Source of the DNA: Vibrio rumoiensis
Lineage (GTDB): Bacteria > Pseudomonadota > Gammaproteobacteria > Enterobacterales > Vibrionaceae
Length of the DNA: 64,000 nucleotides
Direction: 5' to 3'
NCBI RefSeq assembly: GCF_002218045.2
Contig: NZ_AP018685.1
Span: forward strand, 1,488,001-1,552,000
Positions 18,106-28,168 of the stretch are shown here, piece by piece. Every line of letters begins with the position of its first letter. The stretch's first letter is position 1. Below the pieces are notes generated by a model. It had not been told where the DNA came from and searched no databases. It was given only the letters and a program-made list of their open reading frames with translations. A program made the translations under genes and the position numbers.

Positions 18106-19587
18106 ATGAGCCATTATCAAAAGCTAGTTCAACATGCACAAAAGATAGCCAACTTTAACCATTTAGCGGCGATTTCTGGCTGGGATCAAGCAGCCGTCAT
18201 GCCTAACGGTGGCAATGAAGCACGCTCAAAAGCCATGGCAGAATTATCGGTACTCATTCACCAACTCAATACTGAACCACAATTATCGGACTGGTTCCAT
18301 GAAGCTGAGCAAGAGTCATTAAGTCCCATCGAAAAATCAAGCTTGCGTGAAATGAAACAGCGCTGGCAGCAAGCGACAATTCTTCCTAAAGATCTTGTTG
18401 AGGCAAAATCATTAGCGGGATCGAAATGTGAGCATGCATGGCGTACACAACGAAAACAAAACGACTGGAATGGCTATGCTCAAAACTGGCAAGAAGTGGT
18501 TAATCTTTCCCAGCAAGAGGCACAAATTCGAGCCGACAGCCTTGGAACGACACCTTATGATGCGATGCTTGCCCTATATGAACCTGGGACAAGTAGCCAA
18601 TCTTTAGATGTTGTATTTGAAAATGTGAAAACATGGCTTCCCAACCTTGTCGATCGCGTTATTGAAAAACAAGATAAAGAAAGCGTTATCTACCCTAAAG
18701 GGACTTTTGCTAGTTCTCAGCAAAAAGCATTAGGCTTAAAAGCCATGCAGTTTTTGCAATTTGATTTTAACCATGGCCGCTTAGATGAAAGTGTTCATCC
18801 ATTCTGTGGTGGCGTTCCAACCGATGTTCGAATCACAACCCGTTATGATGAGAATGACCTAATGCAATCCTTAATGGGTACCATTCATGAAACAGGTCAT
18901 GCACGTTATGAGCAAGGTTTACCAACATCATTAGCGGGTTTACCAGTAGGTGAAGCAAGATCAATGGGTATTCATGAATCTCAATCTTTGTTTTTTGAAA
19001 TGCAACTAGGTCGCAGCCCAGAATTCATTAATCACTTATCAGCAATGGCGAGAGCTGAATTTCAAGCAGAAGATCAGCCTGCGTTTTCAGCGGATAATTT
19101 CCGTAAACTGTACACTCGAGTAGAAAAAGGCTTTATCCGTGTCGATGCTGATGAGCTCACCTACCCAGCCCATGTCATCTTACGTTATGAAATTGAGCGT
19201 GATTTGATGAATGGCAACATCTCATATAAAGATGTCCCAGAGTTATGGGATCAAAAAATGCAGTCATACCTCGGATTATCTACTAAAGATAACTATCAAA
19301 ATGGCTGCATGCAAGATATTCACTGGACTGATGGCGCCTTTGGCTACTTCCCAAGTTATACACTAGGGGCAATGTACGCCGCGCAATTTATGGCAAGTGT
19401 GCGTAAACAAGTGAATGTATCAGAAGTCATTCAATCAGGTGATTTGAGCCTTATATTTGCTTGGCTCGATGAGAATATTTGGAAGAAAGCAAGCCAGTTT
19501 TCAACCGATGAACTAGTCAAACAAGCGACTGGTGAGACTTTGAATGCCGAACATTTCAAAGCACATTTAAAAGCTCGCTATCTATAA
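18106..19587 (+). CDS. M32 family metallocarboxypeptidase (Taq type)
   Basis: 493 residues. The zinc motif HETGH ('GTIHETGHARYEQGLP') is near residues 262-266, and the downstream glutamate region 'GIHESQSLFFE' supplies the third ligand. The rest is the helical M32 fold, including 'DADELTYPAHVILRYEIE' and 'WTDGAFGYFPSYTLGAMYAAQ'. The enzyme removes C-terminal amino acids and is expected in the cytoplasm, as no signal peptide is seen. Length matches the family (about 500). A terminator follows. Confidence 0.93.
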   Translation: MSHYQKLVQHAQKIANFNHLAAISGWDQAAVMPNGGNEARSKAMAELSVLIHQLNTEPQLSDWFHEAEQESLSPIEKSSLREMKQRWQQATILPKDLVEAKSLAGSKCEHAWRTQRKQNDWNGYAQNWQEVVNLSQQEAQIRADSLGTTPYDAMLALYEPGTSSQSLDVVFENVKTWLPNLVDRVIEKQDKESVIYPKGTFASSQQKALGLKAMQFLQFDFNHGRLDESVHPFCGGVPTDVRITTRYDENDLMQSLMGTIHETGHARYEQGLPTSLAGLPVGEARSMGIHESQSLFFEMQLGRSPEFINHLSAMARAEFQAEDQPAFSADNFRKLYTRVEKGFIRVDADELTYPAHVILRYEIERDLMNGNISYKDVPELWDQKMQSYLGLSTKDNYQNGCMQDIHWTDGAFGYFPSYTLGAMYAAQFMASVRKQVNVSEVIQSGDLSLIFAWLDENIWKKASQFSTDELVKQATGETLNAEHFKAHLKARYL

Positions 19588-19612
19588 TCGACATTGACAC
19601 TTAGCGAATAAT

Positions 19613-19651
19613 AAACCCTGCCACCAATCATTACTGGTGCAGGGTTTTTAG
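19613..19651. terminator. Terminator after the M32 carboxypeptidase gene
   Basis: AAACCCTGC (19613-19621) pairs with GCAGGGTTT (19639-19647), with ACCA/TGGT pairing inside past a one-base bulge, and a T-run follows on the plus strand. Confidence 0.75.
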
Positions 19652-19653
19652 TA

Positions 19654-19911
19654 TTACAAGAGATGATTTTTCTCTAACAGTAGCCATAACAGAATCCCAC
19701 CAAGAACCAACGCCACTCTTAGCCATTCATTCTTTGGACGAGAGTCTTTTATTGGCTCGTGTCTCGCCATTTTATTTTCAGCTTTTTCTTCCACCTGTGT
19801 ATAGGATTGAAGACTCTTAACTTGAGAAGTTAATAACTGAATCTCACTTTGCATCGTGGCTACCTGCTTTTGTAACACCGTAAGCTGTTGCTCAAGTTGT
19901 TGGGGTTCCAT
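19654..19911 (-). CDS. Small tail-anchored coiled-coil protein
   Basis: 85 residues. Residues 1-40 form a heptad-patterned coiled coil ('LEQQLTVLQKQVATMQSEIQ'); a charged linker follows, and one hydrophobic helix lies close to the C-terminus ('ALVLGGILLWLLLEK'). This suggests a tail-anchored membrane protein with a cytoplasmic coil. No known family is recognised. It lies 58 bases downstream of the DUF924 gene on the same strand. Confidence 0.6.
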   Translation of the reverse strand: MEPQQLEQQLTVLQKQVATMQSEIQLLTSQVKSLQSYTQVEEKAENKMARHEPIKDSRPKNEWLRVALVLGGILLWLLLEKNHLL

Positions 19912-19969
19912 CGAGGTCCTTATTTCATGTCATAACTTTGATGAGAATATTCATTGGAGAGATTAAGCG

Positions 19970-20506
19970 TTAAAAGCCCGCATCCGGTTGTTTTAAAAAT
20001 TCAACCTCAGCATCGGTAGACGCTCTTCCTAAAATATCATTACGATGAGGGTAACGGCCAAAGCGCTCAATGATTGCTTTGTGTTTATATTCAAAATCTA
20101 AATTGGATGGTAAACCAAGTTCAGTGAATAAACCAATCGCTATTTCATGAATCATAGCGGATTCACTGTGCATATAAGGTAAATAGAGGAATAAGCGCTC
20201 ATCTTGGCTTAGGTACTGATCCAATCCTTGGCTAATCGCCACCTGAGAGAGGGTTAAAGCTTGAGCATCGCTCGCAAAGGCTTTTGGCGTATCGCGATAA
20301 ATATTACGAGAAAACTGATCAAGTATGATGATTTCAGCCAATGCCCCTTTCGGCTCTGCACGCCATGTATATAACTCGCCTTGCTCGGCTTGAAGGTGTA
20401 AATGAGCAAACTTATATTCAATCAAAGCATCTAATTCAGGATCTTTCGCCCACCATTGTTCTGGCGAGAGAACTTGGAACCAAAATTCAAGTACTTGCTC
20501 TTGCAT
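19970..20506 (-). CDS. DUF924 family protein
   Basis: About 178 residues. 'VLEFWF', 'PKGALAEIIILDQFSRNIYRD', 'ERLFLYLPYMHSE' and 'RFGRYPHRNDILGR' are the standard DUF924 blocks, a helical TPR-like protein of unknown function. The ATG at 20506 is chosen because AGGAG lies about seven bases before it; another ATG two codons upstream is too close to that site. Confidence 0.88.
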   Translation of the reverse strand: MQEQVLEFWFQVLSPEQWWAKDPELDALIEYKFAHLHLQAEQGELYTWRAEPKGALAEIIILDQFSRNIYRDTPKAFASDAQALTLSQVAISQGLDQYLSQDERLFLYLPYMHSESAMIHEIAIGLFTELGLPSNLDFEYKHKAIIERFGRYPHRNDILGRASTDAEVEFLKQPDAGF

Positions 20507-20553
20507 AATCATCTCCTTTTTATCGAGTGTTATTCAGTATAGGAGATAAATCG

Positions 20554-21333
20554 TTAAAGCTTATTGTACTCTTTCTGCACGAGTTCCTTTCCATAAACTC
20601 TCTCTAGGCGACGGATAATAAAGTGCCCAGTTGCCATATCCTGATAATGGCCAATAAAAATCGTATTGATAATAGCGCCACCAGCTGCACCAATGGCGGG
20701 TACCGCTTGCGCAGCCGCCTTTTCAGTGACTTGAATTCCAAAGCGTTTGGCTATTTCAGCGGTAAACTTAACCAGAATCGGCGAACCTTGATCGGTAATG
20801 GCTTTTTTAGCTAAAAACTCAGAAGCATCAAGAACAGACTTAGCTAATGCGGTTCTTACTGCATAATAACCACTTTCAGCACCATCATCTTCTTTACTCT
20901 TGCCACCGAGTGCAAACACTTCCAAACAAGCTAATTTGGTCTCTAGATCAGAAACGGATTCCCCTTCCGCGCGCGCAATATCCGCAATCGAGCGCAACAT
21001 AATCGTGGTTGAAATAGGCAGTTCAACGGCGATCCCAGCGACACCAAAAAATCCACCAACACCGCCGGTTACCGCAACGCTCAACTTATGAAGTCGATTT
21101 GAAGCGAGTCCAGTAGAAGTGCTCTTCATAGTATAAATTGCAGCATCAGAAGCTTTTAATAAGGCTTTTTGAGTCACCTCATTAATGCTGCTGTTCCAAC
21201 TTTGAGGCAACAATTTCAAACCACTCTCTATTGGCGAACCAATCGCATTGGACATTTTGGCAGCCAAGCCGGGGTTTTCCAATAATTGCTTGGCTTGGCG
21301 TAGCTCTTCAACCTCTTCTAACTGTAAAAGCAT
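20554..21333 (-). CDS. EcsC family protein
   Basis: About 259 residues. The central segment 'HKLSVAVTGGVGGFFGVAGIAVELPISTTIMLRSIADIA' and the C-terminal 'AVPAIGAAGGAIINTIFIGHYQDMATGHFIIRRLE' are typical of EcsC-like proteins, which carry amphipathic or hydrophobic helices and probably associate with membranes. In Bacillus EcsC is encoded with an ABC transporter, but none is adjacent here. The ATG at 21333 follows AAGGTG; a GTG lies two codons earlier. Confidence 0.82.
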   Translation of the reverse strand: MLLQLEEVEELRQAKQLLENPGLAAKMSNAIGSPIESGLKLLPQSWNSSINEVTQKALLKASDAAIYTMKSTSTGLASNRLHKLSVAVTGGVGGFFGVAGIAVELPISTTIMLRSIADIARAEGESVSDLETKLACLEVFALGGKSKEDDGAESGYYAVRTALAKSVLDASEFLAKKAITDQGSPILVKFTAEIAKRFGIQVTEKAAAQAVPAIGAAGGAIINTIFIGHYQDMATGHFIIRRLERVYGKELVQKEYNKL

Positions 21334-21508
21334 TGGCACACCTTAAATCGACAAAACACCGAACATGCAAACATAATGTTTATATTGCTACAGATAATAT
21401 TACAGTATGTTAACAATAAAATAATAACTTGTTTGCCATATGTTTGATTTATTCATATTGCTTATATATATTGCGCCAAATCAATGCTTGGTCCCGAATT
21501 CAACTCCG

Positions 21509-22563
21509 AACTGCGACATTTGTAATTTCAAGCAGCCAACATCATTTTGCTAAAAATGACGGCTGGTTGCTTGAACCCTAAACACTTCTTTGGACGATAA
21601 TTTATCCGAAGTTGGGCTCGCTCAACTTCATCATCACTCACCGACCGTAAATCTGTTCCTTTCTTGATATATTGTCTCAACAGGCCATTAGCATTTTCAT
21701 TAGCACCGCGCTCCCAAGAACTATAAGGGTGAGCAAAATACACATCGGTTTCTAAGGCTTGTGCTACTTCCATATGACCCGCAAATTCTCTGCCATTATC
21801 GGCCGTTATAGTATGAACAAATCGTTTGTATGGCCGTAATAAGTCTATCGTCGCTCTGGTCACATCTTCTGCTGATTTTGAAGGCACTTTTTTTACTAAA
21901 TAAAACCGTGTGGCTCGCTCTAAGATTGTGACAATAGCGCCCGTACCATGTTTACCAAGAACTGTATCAATTTCCCAATCACCAAAACGTGTACGATTAT
22001 CGACATCTTTGGGTCTTTCATCTATTGAAATGGCATTTTTTATTGCGGGAGCTTTATCTTTCTTGCCTCTTCTATAGCGTTTATGACCTTGGCGTAAATG
22101 ACGAAACAGTTTACCGCCTTGCCGTTTATTGCAGGCAATAAAACGGTAAATCCATTCATGACTGACTTTTTCTCCAATACGAGTAAGAACGTGAGATATT
22201 TGCTCTGGACTCCAGTCTTGCGTTATTAAAAACTCAATAAATTCCACACGTTGTTGCGGTACTCGATACTTAGATGCGTTTAATCGCTTTGCCCTAGATA
22301 GTTGCTGGGCTGTATCTGGTGAATATTGTTCTTTTGTACCGCATCGTCTCAACTCTCTATAGAGAGTTGAGCGGTGACATTTTACGGTTTTGGCAATTTC
22401 AGAAATTGAAATTCCCTGTTCTAAAAGGGCAGAAATCTGGTATCGTCTTCCCTCGGTCAACTGCTGATAATTCATGGTAGTCCGCTTGTTTCTTTGGCGA
22501 GAAGAGCGTACCACTTTCAGCAGTTGGCTTCCTCTTCTACACCATTCCATGAATGTCGCAGTT
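21509..22563 (-). mobile_element. IS30-family insertion sequence
   Basis: About 1055 bp. The 12-base end AACTGCGACATT (21509-21520) is exactly inverted at 22552-22563, and a single transposase gene fills the element on the minus strand. No obvious short target duplication flanks these ends, so the true boundary could be a few bases away. It sits between the ecsC-like gene and the first outer-membrane barrel gene. Confidence 0.85.
21528..22475 (-). CDS. IS30-family transposase
   Basis: About 315 residues from the ATG at 22475. N-terminal helix-turn-helix ('LTEGRRYQISALLEQGISISEIAKTV...HRSTLYREL') and C-terminal DDE core: 'RFGDWEIDTVLG' (first D), 'HTITADNGREFAGH' (second D) and 'SSWERGANENANGLLRQYIKKGTDL' (E) are the IS30 signature. 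The frame appears intact, so the enzyme could be active. A longer frame to 22550 is open but would start almost in the inverted repeat. Confidence 0.93.
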   Translation of the reverse strand: MNYQQLTEGRRYQISALLEQGISISEIAKTVKCHRSTLYRELRRCGTKEQYSPDTAQQLSRAKRLNASKYRVPQQRVEFIEFLITQDWSPEQISHVLTRIGEKVSHEWIYRFIACNKRQGGKLFRHLRQGHKRYRRGKKDKAPAIKNAISIDERPKDVDNRTRFGDWEIDTVLGKHGTGAIVTILERATRFYLVKKVPSKSAEDVTRATIDLLRPYKRFVHTITADNGREFAGHMEVAQALETDVYFAHPYSSWERGANENANGLLRQYIKKGTDLRSVSDDEVERAQLRINYRPKKCLGFKQPAVIFSKMMLAA

Positions 22564-22648
22564 ATTATCTGAAATCAGGTTTAATATTTAATTACAAACT
22601 AACCACCACAGTGATATGTTGATCTCATTGAATTTCAGAGAGAAATAT

Positions 22649-23275
22649 ATGAAGAATTTAAAATTAGCGCTTTGTTTGTTTAGCACGACTTTACCTATCG
22701 CAGCGCCTACTCTAGCAGCAGATACGGATACAACCAATCGTGAATTTTCTGGTTTTTACCTTGGTGCAGGTTATGGTAAGTCATATTTTAGTGATGGTGG
22801 CCTAGAAAAAGATTTGCCTAATTATATAGATGGCAACAAAGTCGATTTCGATATTGGTACAGATGACAATAATTATCAAATTTACGGTGGTTACTACTTT
22901 AACCGCATTGTCGGAGTTGAAGCTAACTATATAGACTATGGTGATATAGATATCAAAGAAAAATATAGTGGATATAAAGATAGTACATCCGTAAAAAGTG
23001 TCTCACTGGCAGCGAATATCGGTTATACCTTTGACAATGGCATTCGTATATTTGCCCTACCTGGTCTTGCTTACATTGATAGTGATGCAAGTAAAGAGAA
23101 TATTGGGTTCCACTTTGGTACAGGTGTTGAATATTCACCAATCAGCCTACCTAATTTGGCAATCCGAGCGATATATCAAGGTGACTTATTCTTTAGTGAA
23201 GAAGAAGACAAGGATGGTGATGCTTATTCTTTAGTGTCTTCGTCCCTAGCACTTGGCCTCGCCTACCGCTTCTAA
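22649..23275 (+). CDS. Outer-membrane beta-barrel protein
   Basis: About 208 residues. Signal peptide 1-24 ('MKNLKLALCLFSTTL...TLAA'), then alternating strands ('FSGFYLGAGYGKSYFSDGG', 'YQIYGGYYFNRIVGVEANYIDYGD', 'SVSLAANIGYTFDNGIRIF') and a terminal aromatic residue ('LALGLAYRF'), the pattern of small OmpA-like barrels that insert through BAM. Function unknown. GAGAGAAA precedes the ATG at 22649. The IS30 element ends 85 bases upstream and may have altered its promoter. Convergent with a second small barrel gene. Confidence 0.82.
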   Translation: MKNLKLALCLFSTTLPIAAPTLAADTDTTNREFSGFYLGAGYGKSYFSDGGLEKDLPNYIDGNKVDFDIGTDDNNYQIYGGYYFNRIVGVEANYIDYGDIDIKEKYSGYKDSTSVKSVSLAANIGYTFDNGIRIFALPGLAYIDSDASKENIGFHFGTGVEYSPISLPNLAIRAIYQGDLFFSEEEDKDGDAYSLVSSSLALGLAYRF

Positions 23276-23308
23276 TTCTGCTTTATGACAAAATAACCAA
23301 AAAATAAA

Positions 23309-23341
23309 AAGAGCCTCGATACGTTTAATATCGAGGCTCTT
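23309..23341. terminator. Bidirectional terminator between two barrel genes
   Basis: A 13-bp perfect stem (AAGAGCCTCGATA at 23309-23321 with its complement at 23329-23341) lies midway between two convergent genes. T-rich flanks on the minus side are good, on the plus side modest. Confidence 0.8.
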
Positions 23342-23362
23342 GCTATTAAGTAGATTCAAAGC

Positions 23363-23857
23363 TTATAAGAAATGGAATGTTGCGCTTAATGAGTAAGTAT
23401 TTGCGTCAAACTTATCAAAGCCAAAGTGATTATAAGCAAGACCAAGTGACAACGAGCCTAGAGGAATACCATCTAATACTGTGTATTCAACACCAGCGCC
23501 ATACATGAAATCATAACCATCATCATCTTTGAATTCACGGCCAGAACCAACATCATATTTGTTAGCACCTAATTTACCGTAAAACTCAAGTGGACCGACA
23601 TTAATGCTTGGCTTAATCGCAGCATAAACGGTCTTTAGATCAGAACCGGCAATATCACCTAAATCCCAGTAGCCAGCTTCAACACCAATAAAAGGTAGAA
23701 TGCCAGTACCAACATTCAGTCCATAAGTGCCTTCATTACCTGCACTAGAATCCGTAAAATCAGCCGTACCGTAGTTTACGCCAGCATAAAGCCATGAATC
23801 CGCTAATGCTGGTGACGCCGCTCCCATTAAAGCCAAAGCTAAAAGTGTTTTTTTCAT
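23363..23857 (-). CDS. Small outer-membrane beta-barrel protein
   Basis: 164 residues. Signal peptide 'MKKTLLALALMGAASPALA' with a clear AxA site; then short strands ('SWLYAGVNYGTADF', 'GVEAGYWDLGDIAG', 'EFYGKLGANKYDVG', 'LSLGLAYNHFGFD') and a C-terminal 'LSATFHFL', a BAM recognition-type end. It resembles the neighbouring 22649 protein in size and in the 'GVEA.Y.D.GDI' segment, so they may be distant paralogues. Confidence 0.82.
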   Translation of the reverse strand: MKKTLLALALMGAASPALADSWLYAGVNYGTADFTDSSAGNEGTYGLNVGTGILPFIGVEAGYWDLGDIAGSDLKTVYAAIKPSINVGPLEFYGKLGANKYDVGSGREFKDDDGYDFMYGAGVEYTVLDGIPLGSLSLGLAYNHFGFDKFDANTYSLSATFHFL

Positions 23858-24046
23858 CGTAATACCTTCGAATCCTTCGATTTTATATTTATGAATTCTG
23901 TATTACCACAGAGTCCATATTTCAAACTTATTGCGCATGATTAGTGAGATGGCTTACAAAATCAAGTAAAAAACTTAAATTATTGCCTATCTCAATGTTT
24001 ACTTACAAAAACCACACAAAAAGTAAGAAAATCCTTAACCTGTTCA

Positions 24047-27000
24047 TTAACAGGCATCGATTGCATTTTTCACCCGTTTATCAGAAACCGGATACGGTGT
24101 GCCTAATTGTTGAGCAAAGTAACTCACTCGCAACTCTTCAATCATCCAACGGATCTCTTTGACGTTATCAGGCACTTCCAGTCCTTTCGGAATCTTATTC
24201 AGCAGCTCTTTATAGTCTTTTACTACCGCTTCAATTTTAAGCATATGTAAACGGTCTTTATTCGAATCAATCGGCAGCTTCTCCATTCTGCGCTCTATCG
24301 CTTTCATATAACGCAAAATATCAGGCAGTCGTTTCCAACCACACTCGGTGGCAAACCCTTTAAAAATTAACCCCTCTACTTGCGCTTTAATATCTGATAG
24401 CGCAAACGCCATTGAAAAATCGACTTTCCCTTTTAACTTTTTATTGATGTTGAAAGCGGTCGTTAAAATCGTTTCCACTTGCTGCGCAATATCGACAACT
24501 GTATCACCAAGCTCGGCGCGTACATGTTCTTTTAACGCCTCAAATTGCTCTGGCTGCCATACTAGGCCGCCCTTTTCTTCGATCAATTTATCTACGCCAC
24601 AGGCAATACAATCATCAATTAAATCTAAGACTTTACCGTACGGGTTAAAATACAGTCCTAACTTTGATTTGTTCGGTAAATTGCTGTGTAAGTATTTAAT
24701 CGGCGATGGGACATTGAGCAACACTAAACGACGTTGTCCTGCTCGCATCGCCTGTTGCTGCTCTTGTTCGGTCTCAAATAACTTGATTTCAACACTGTCT
24801 TTAGCATCGACTAATGCGGGGAAAGCTTTAACTTCAAAACCACCACGTTTTTGTTGATACACCCTTGGCAATTCACCAAAACTCCAAGTATGAAGACCTT
24901 GTTGTTCAATATCATCGTCAGCCACTTTCGATAAGGTTTCTTGCACTTTATCTTTTAGGCTCTCTTTAAGCTCATATAAATCATAATGTTCTTTGAGTTT
25001 ACGTTTACGATGATCGACTGCACGGAATGTCACTTTTAGGTGATCAGGAATTTGTTCAAGTTGCCAATCTTCTCGCTTCACTTCTACACCCGTCATTCGG
25101 CGTAGCTCTTTTTCTAACGCATCTAAGATGGGCATTTCCATTGGAGTCACACGAGATAGGAACGCATCTGCATAGTTTGGCGCCGGCACAAAGTTACGGC
25201 GTAACCCTTTCGGAAGTGATTTGATCAAACTCACCACTAACTCATGGCGTAATCCCGGTATCTGCCAATCAAAGCCATCAGGGCTCACTTGGTTAAGTAT
25301 TGGTAGCGGAATATGTACCGTAACGCCGTCATTGTCCTGACCGGGCTCAAATTGATAGCTCAGCTTGAGTTTCAAGCCATTTTGATGCCAGAAATTCGGG
25401 TAATCCAAGTCGGTCACATGACTCGCATCCCCTTGAAGTAACATCTCTTTTTCAAAGTCGAGCAATTCAGGGGTATCGATGCTGGCTTTTTTCCACCATG
25501 AATCAAAATGGCGGCCTGATACTACGTCAGTACTAACACGCTGATCGTAGAAATTGAACAGCTCATCATCATCGACCAAAATATCACGGCGACGCGATTT
25601 ATGTTCAAGCTCTTCAACTTCTCGTAATAGCTTACGGTTCTGATGGAAAAATTTATGTTTGGTTTCCCAATCACCTTCCACCAAAGCGCTACGAATAAAA
25701 ATTTCACGGCTAACAACCGGATCAATCGGTCCATAATTCACATTACGTTTAGGCACAATCGGAATGCCATACAGCATCACTTTTTCCGAAGCGATCACGG
25801 CCGCTTGCTTCTTCGACCAATGAGGTTCACTGTAGCTGCGCTTAATTAAATGTGGAGCGAGAGGTTCAATCCACTCGGGCTGAATTTTAGCAATGATTCG
25901 CCCCCAAAGTTTTGAGGTTTCGACCAATTCCGCCGACATGATCCATTTCGGCTGTTTTTTAAATAGCCCTGATGCTGGGAAGATATGAAAACGGGCATTA
26001 CGAGCACCTTGATATTCATTTTTCTCCGTATCTTTCACACCAATATGCGAGAGTAAGCCGACTAATAGCGCAGTATGTACCGATTGGTAACCCGCCGCTT
26101 CAATATTGAGTTTGGCATCCATCTCTCTCATCGCTTGATGCAGTTGGAAATACACATCTTGCCATTCACGAACGCGTAAGTAGTTCAAATAATCCTGCTT
26201 ACATTGCTTACGGAATTGGTTGCTTGATAAGGCCTTTTGTTGCTCTTTAATGTAATTCCACACATTGACGAACGTGAAGAAATCGGATTCTTCATGGAAG
26301 AAACGTTTGTGCTTGTCATCCGAACTTTGTTGCTTATCGCTTGGACGCTCCCTTGGATCTTGAATAGAAAGCGCTGAAGCGATAATCATCACTTCTTGCA
26401 AACAGTTGTATTTAACCGATTCCAACACCATGCGCGCCAAACGTGGATCAATTGGCAAACGCGCTAATTTACGCCCTGTTGCGGTTAAACGTTTTTTAGG
26501 ATCGTTGGCATTAGGGTTAATCGCACCAAGCTCTTCAAGTAAACGTACCCCATCTTGGATATTACGTTTATCCGGCGCCTCTACAAATGGGAAAGCTTCG
26601 ATATCACCGAGCCCTAATGAAGTCATTTGCAAAATAACCGAAGCTAGATTGGTACGCAGAATTTCAGGATCGGTAAATTCAGGGCGAGAGTTAAAATCCT
26701 CTTCCGAATACAAACGAATACAAATACCTTCACTGACACGGCCACAACGCCCTTTACGCTGATTGGCACTGGCTTGTGAAATGGGTTCAATTGGCAAGCG
26801 TTGTACTTTGGTTCGATAACTGTAACGACTGATACGCGCAGTACCCGGGTCAATCACGTATTTGATGCCCGGAACCGTTAATGAAGTTTCCGCCACGTTG
26901 GTCGCCAGTACGATTCGACGGCCAGTATGAGATTGAAATATGCGGTTTTGCTCGGCTGAGGATAAGCGTGCATACAAAGGCACAATTTCGGTATCTCTCA

Positions 27001-28018
27001 TATTTCGGTGACTAAGGGCACGTTTAGATAACGCATCCGCCGTATCGCGAATTTCACGTTCACCATTCATAAAGATCAGAATGTCACCTAGCCCCGGCTC
27101 GTCACACAGTTCATCAACCGCTTGGAAAATACCTTCTAATTGATCAAGGTCTTGGTCAGCATCGTCAGGGTTGAGCGGACGATAGCGCACATCCACCGGA
27201 TAAGTACGACCAGAAACCTCAATGATTGGCGCTTTATCAAAATGATTAGAGAAACGTTCAGGGTCAATGGTGGCCGAAGTAATAATGATTTTAAGATCTG
27301 GGCGTTTTGGTAGTAACTCTTTCAAGTAACCCATGATGAAATCAATATTCAAGCTACGTTCGTGCGCTTCATCGATAATAATCGTATCGTATTGATTTAA
27401 AAAACGATCGTGTTGAATTTCAGCCAGTAAAATACCGTCTGTCATTAACTTAATTTGCGTATTATCCGATATTTGATCGTTAAAACGGACTTTATAACCG
27501 ACATACTCGCCCATCGGGGTTTGCATTTCTTCAGCGATACGAGAAGCTACCGAGCGCGCCGCTAAGCGACGTGGCTGCGTGTGGCCAATCAAACCAGCAC
27601 GACCACGACCTAATTCACTGCAAATCTTAGGGATCTGGGTCGTTTTACCTGAGCCTGTTTCACCAGCAATGATCACCACTTGGTGATTGGCAATCGCCTC
27701 GGCAATGTCATCACGCTTCTGGCTAACCGGTAAGTTTTCAGGATATTCAATGTGTGGTTTATGCAAGCGACGGTTTTGCACCACCATCATCGACTTAGCA
27801 ATATCCATCGCGATTTCATCAAATACCGCCGCCTTGGCTTCTGGCTTCTTAATCTTACTGGCACCATGAATACGCTTACTTAAACGAAAGCGATCACGGA
27901 TCATACAATCTTTTAACGCGGCACGAAGGCTGCTCGCGGTATTGCCCTGTACGCTATTCTCTGAAGGTGAAGAGTGAGAATGCGAGGAAGAATGGGCGCT
28001 ATCATGAGGATTGTTCAA
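24047..28018 (-). CDS. hrpA: ATP-dependent RNA helicase HrpA
   Basis: About 1323 residues (E. coli HrpA 1300). Walker A 'AGETGSGKTTQIP' near residue 123, DEAH box 'IIIDEAHERSLNIDF' near 217, SAT motif 'IIITSATIDPERF', motif VI 'QRKGRCGRVSEGICIRLY', then the helicase-associated OB region and the long C-terminal HrpA extension. HrpA resolves stalled ribosomes in E. coli. The TTG at 28018 is preferred because AGGAA lies about seven bases before it; the frame opens to 28066. The N-terminal stretch is unusually Ser/His-rich ('DSAHSSSHSHSSPSE'). Confidence 0.95.
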   Translation of the reverse strand: MNNPHDSAHSSSHSHSSPSENSVQGNTASSLRAALKDCMIRDRFRLSKRIHGASKIKKPEAKAAVFDEIAMDIAKSMMVVQNRRLHKPHIEYPENLPVSQKRDDIAEAIANHQVVIIAGETGSGKTTQIPKICSELGRGRAGLIGHTQPRRLAARSVASRIAEEMQTPMGEYVGYKVRFNDQISDNTQIKLMTDGILLAEIQHDRFLNQYDTIIIDEAHERSLNIDFIMGYLKELLPKRPDLKIIITSATIDPERFSNHFDKAPIIEVSGRTYPVDVRYRPLNPDDADQDLDQLEGIFQAVDELCDEPGLGDILIFMNGEREIRDTADALSKRALSHRNMRDTEIVPLYARLSSAEQNRIFQSHTGRRIVLATNVAETSLTVPGIKYVIDPGTARISRYSYRTKVQRLPIEPISQASANQRKGRCGRVSEGICIRLYSEEDFNSRPEFTDPEILRTNLASVILQMTSLGLGDIEAFPFVEAPDKRNIQDGVRLLEELGAINPNANDPKKRLTATGRKLARLPIDPRLARMVLESVKYNCLQEVMIIASALSIQDPRERPSDKQQSSDDKHKRFFHEESDFFTFVNVWNYIKEQQKALSSNQFRKQCKQDYLNYLRVREWQDVYFQLHQAMREMDAKLNIEAAGYQSVHTALLVGLLSHIGVKDTEKNEYQGARNARFHIFPASGLFKKQPKWIMSAELVETSKLWGRIIAKIQPEWIEPLAPHLIKRSYSEPHWSKKQAAVIASEKVMLYGIPIVPKRNVNYGPIDPVVSREIFIRSALVEGDWETKHKFFHQNRKLLREVEELEHKSRRRDILVDDDELFNFYDQRVSTDVVSGRHFDSWWKKASIDTPELLDFEKEMLLQGDASHVTDLDYPNFWHQNGLKLKLSYQFEPGQDNDGVTVHIPLPILNQVSPDGFDWQIPGLRHELVVSLIKSLPKGLRRNFVPAPNYADAFLSRVTPMEMPILDALEKELRRMTGVEVKREDWQLEQIPDHLKVTFRAVDHRKRKLKEHYDLYELKESLKDKVQETLSKVADDDIEQQGLHTWSFGELPRVYQQKRGGFEVKAFPALVDAKDSVEIKLFETEQEQQQAMRAGQRRLVLLNVPSPIKYLHSNLPNKSKLGLYFNPYGKVLDLIDDCIACGVDKLIEEKGGLVWQPEQFEALKEHVRAELGDTVVDIAQQVETILTTAFNINKKLKGKVDFSMAFALSDIKAQVEGLIFKGFATECGWKRLPDILRYMKAIERRMEKLPIDSNKDRLHMLKIEAVVKDYKELLNKIPKGLEVPDNVKEIRWMIEELRVSYFAQQLGTPYPVSDKRVKNAIDAC

Positions 28019-28168
28019 AACGATTCCTATTGAAACGATGGGTGAACGTTGAGAAAAATCACTCAACGCTCATAAATAAAAAAGAGAATTGTCAAGATTG
28101 TAACACAGGGTGCATTGAGATCTAAGCAATGAGCGTGGATTTATCTAGGTAACAAAGACGCAAATCAC

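Noticed and set aside
24348..24857. 169-codon plus-strand open frame inside hrpA
   Set aside because: Entirely antisense to a well-supported helicase gene; no recognisable domain; composition is that of a shadow frame.
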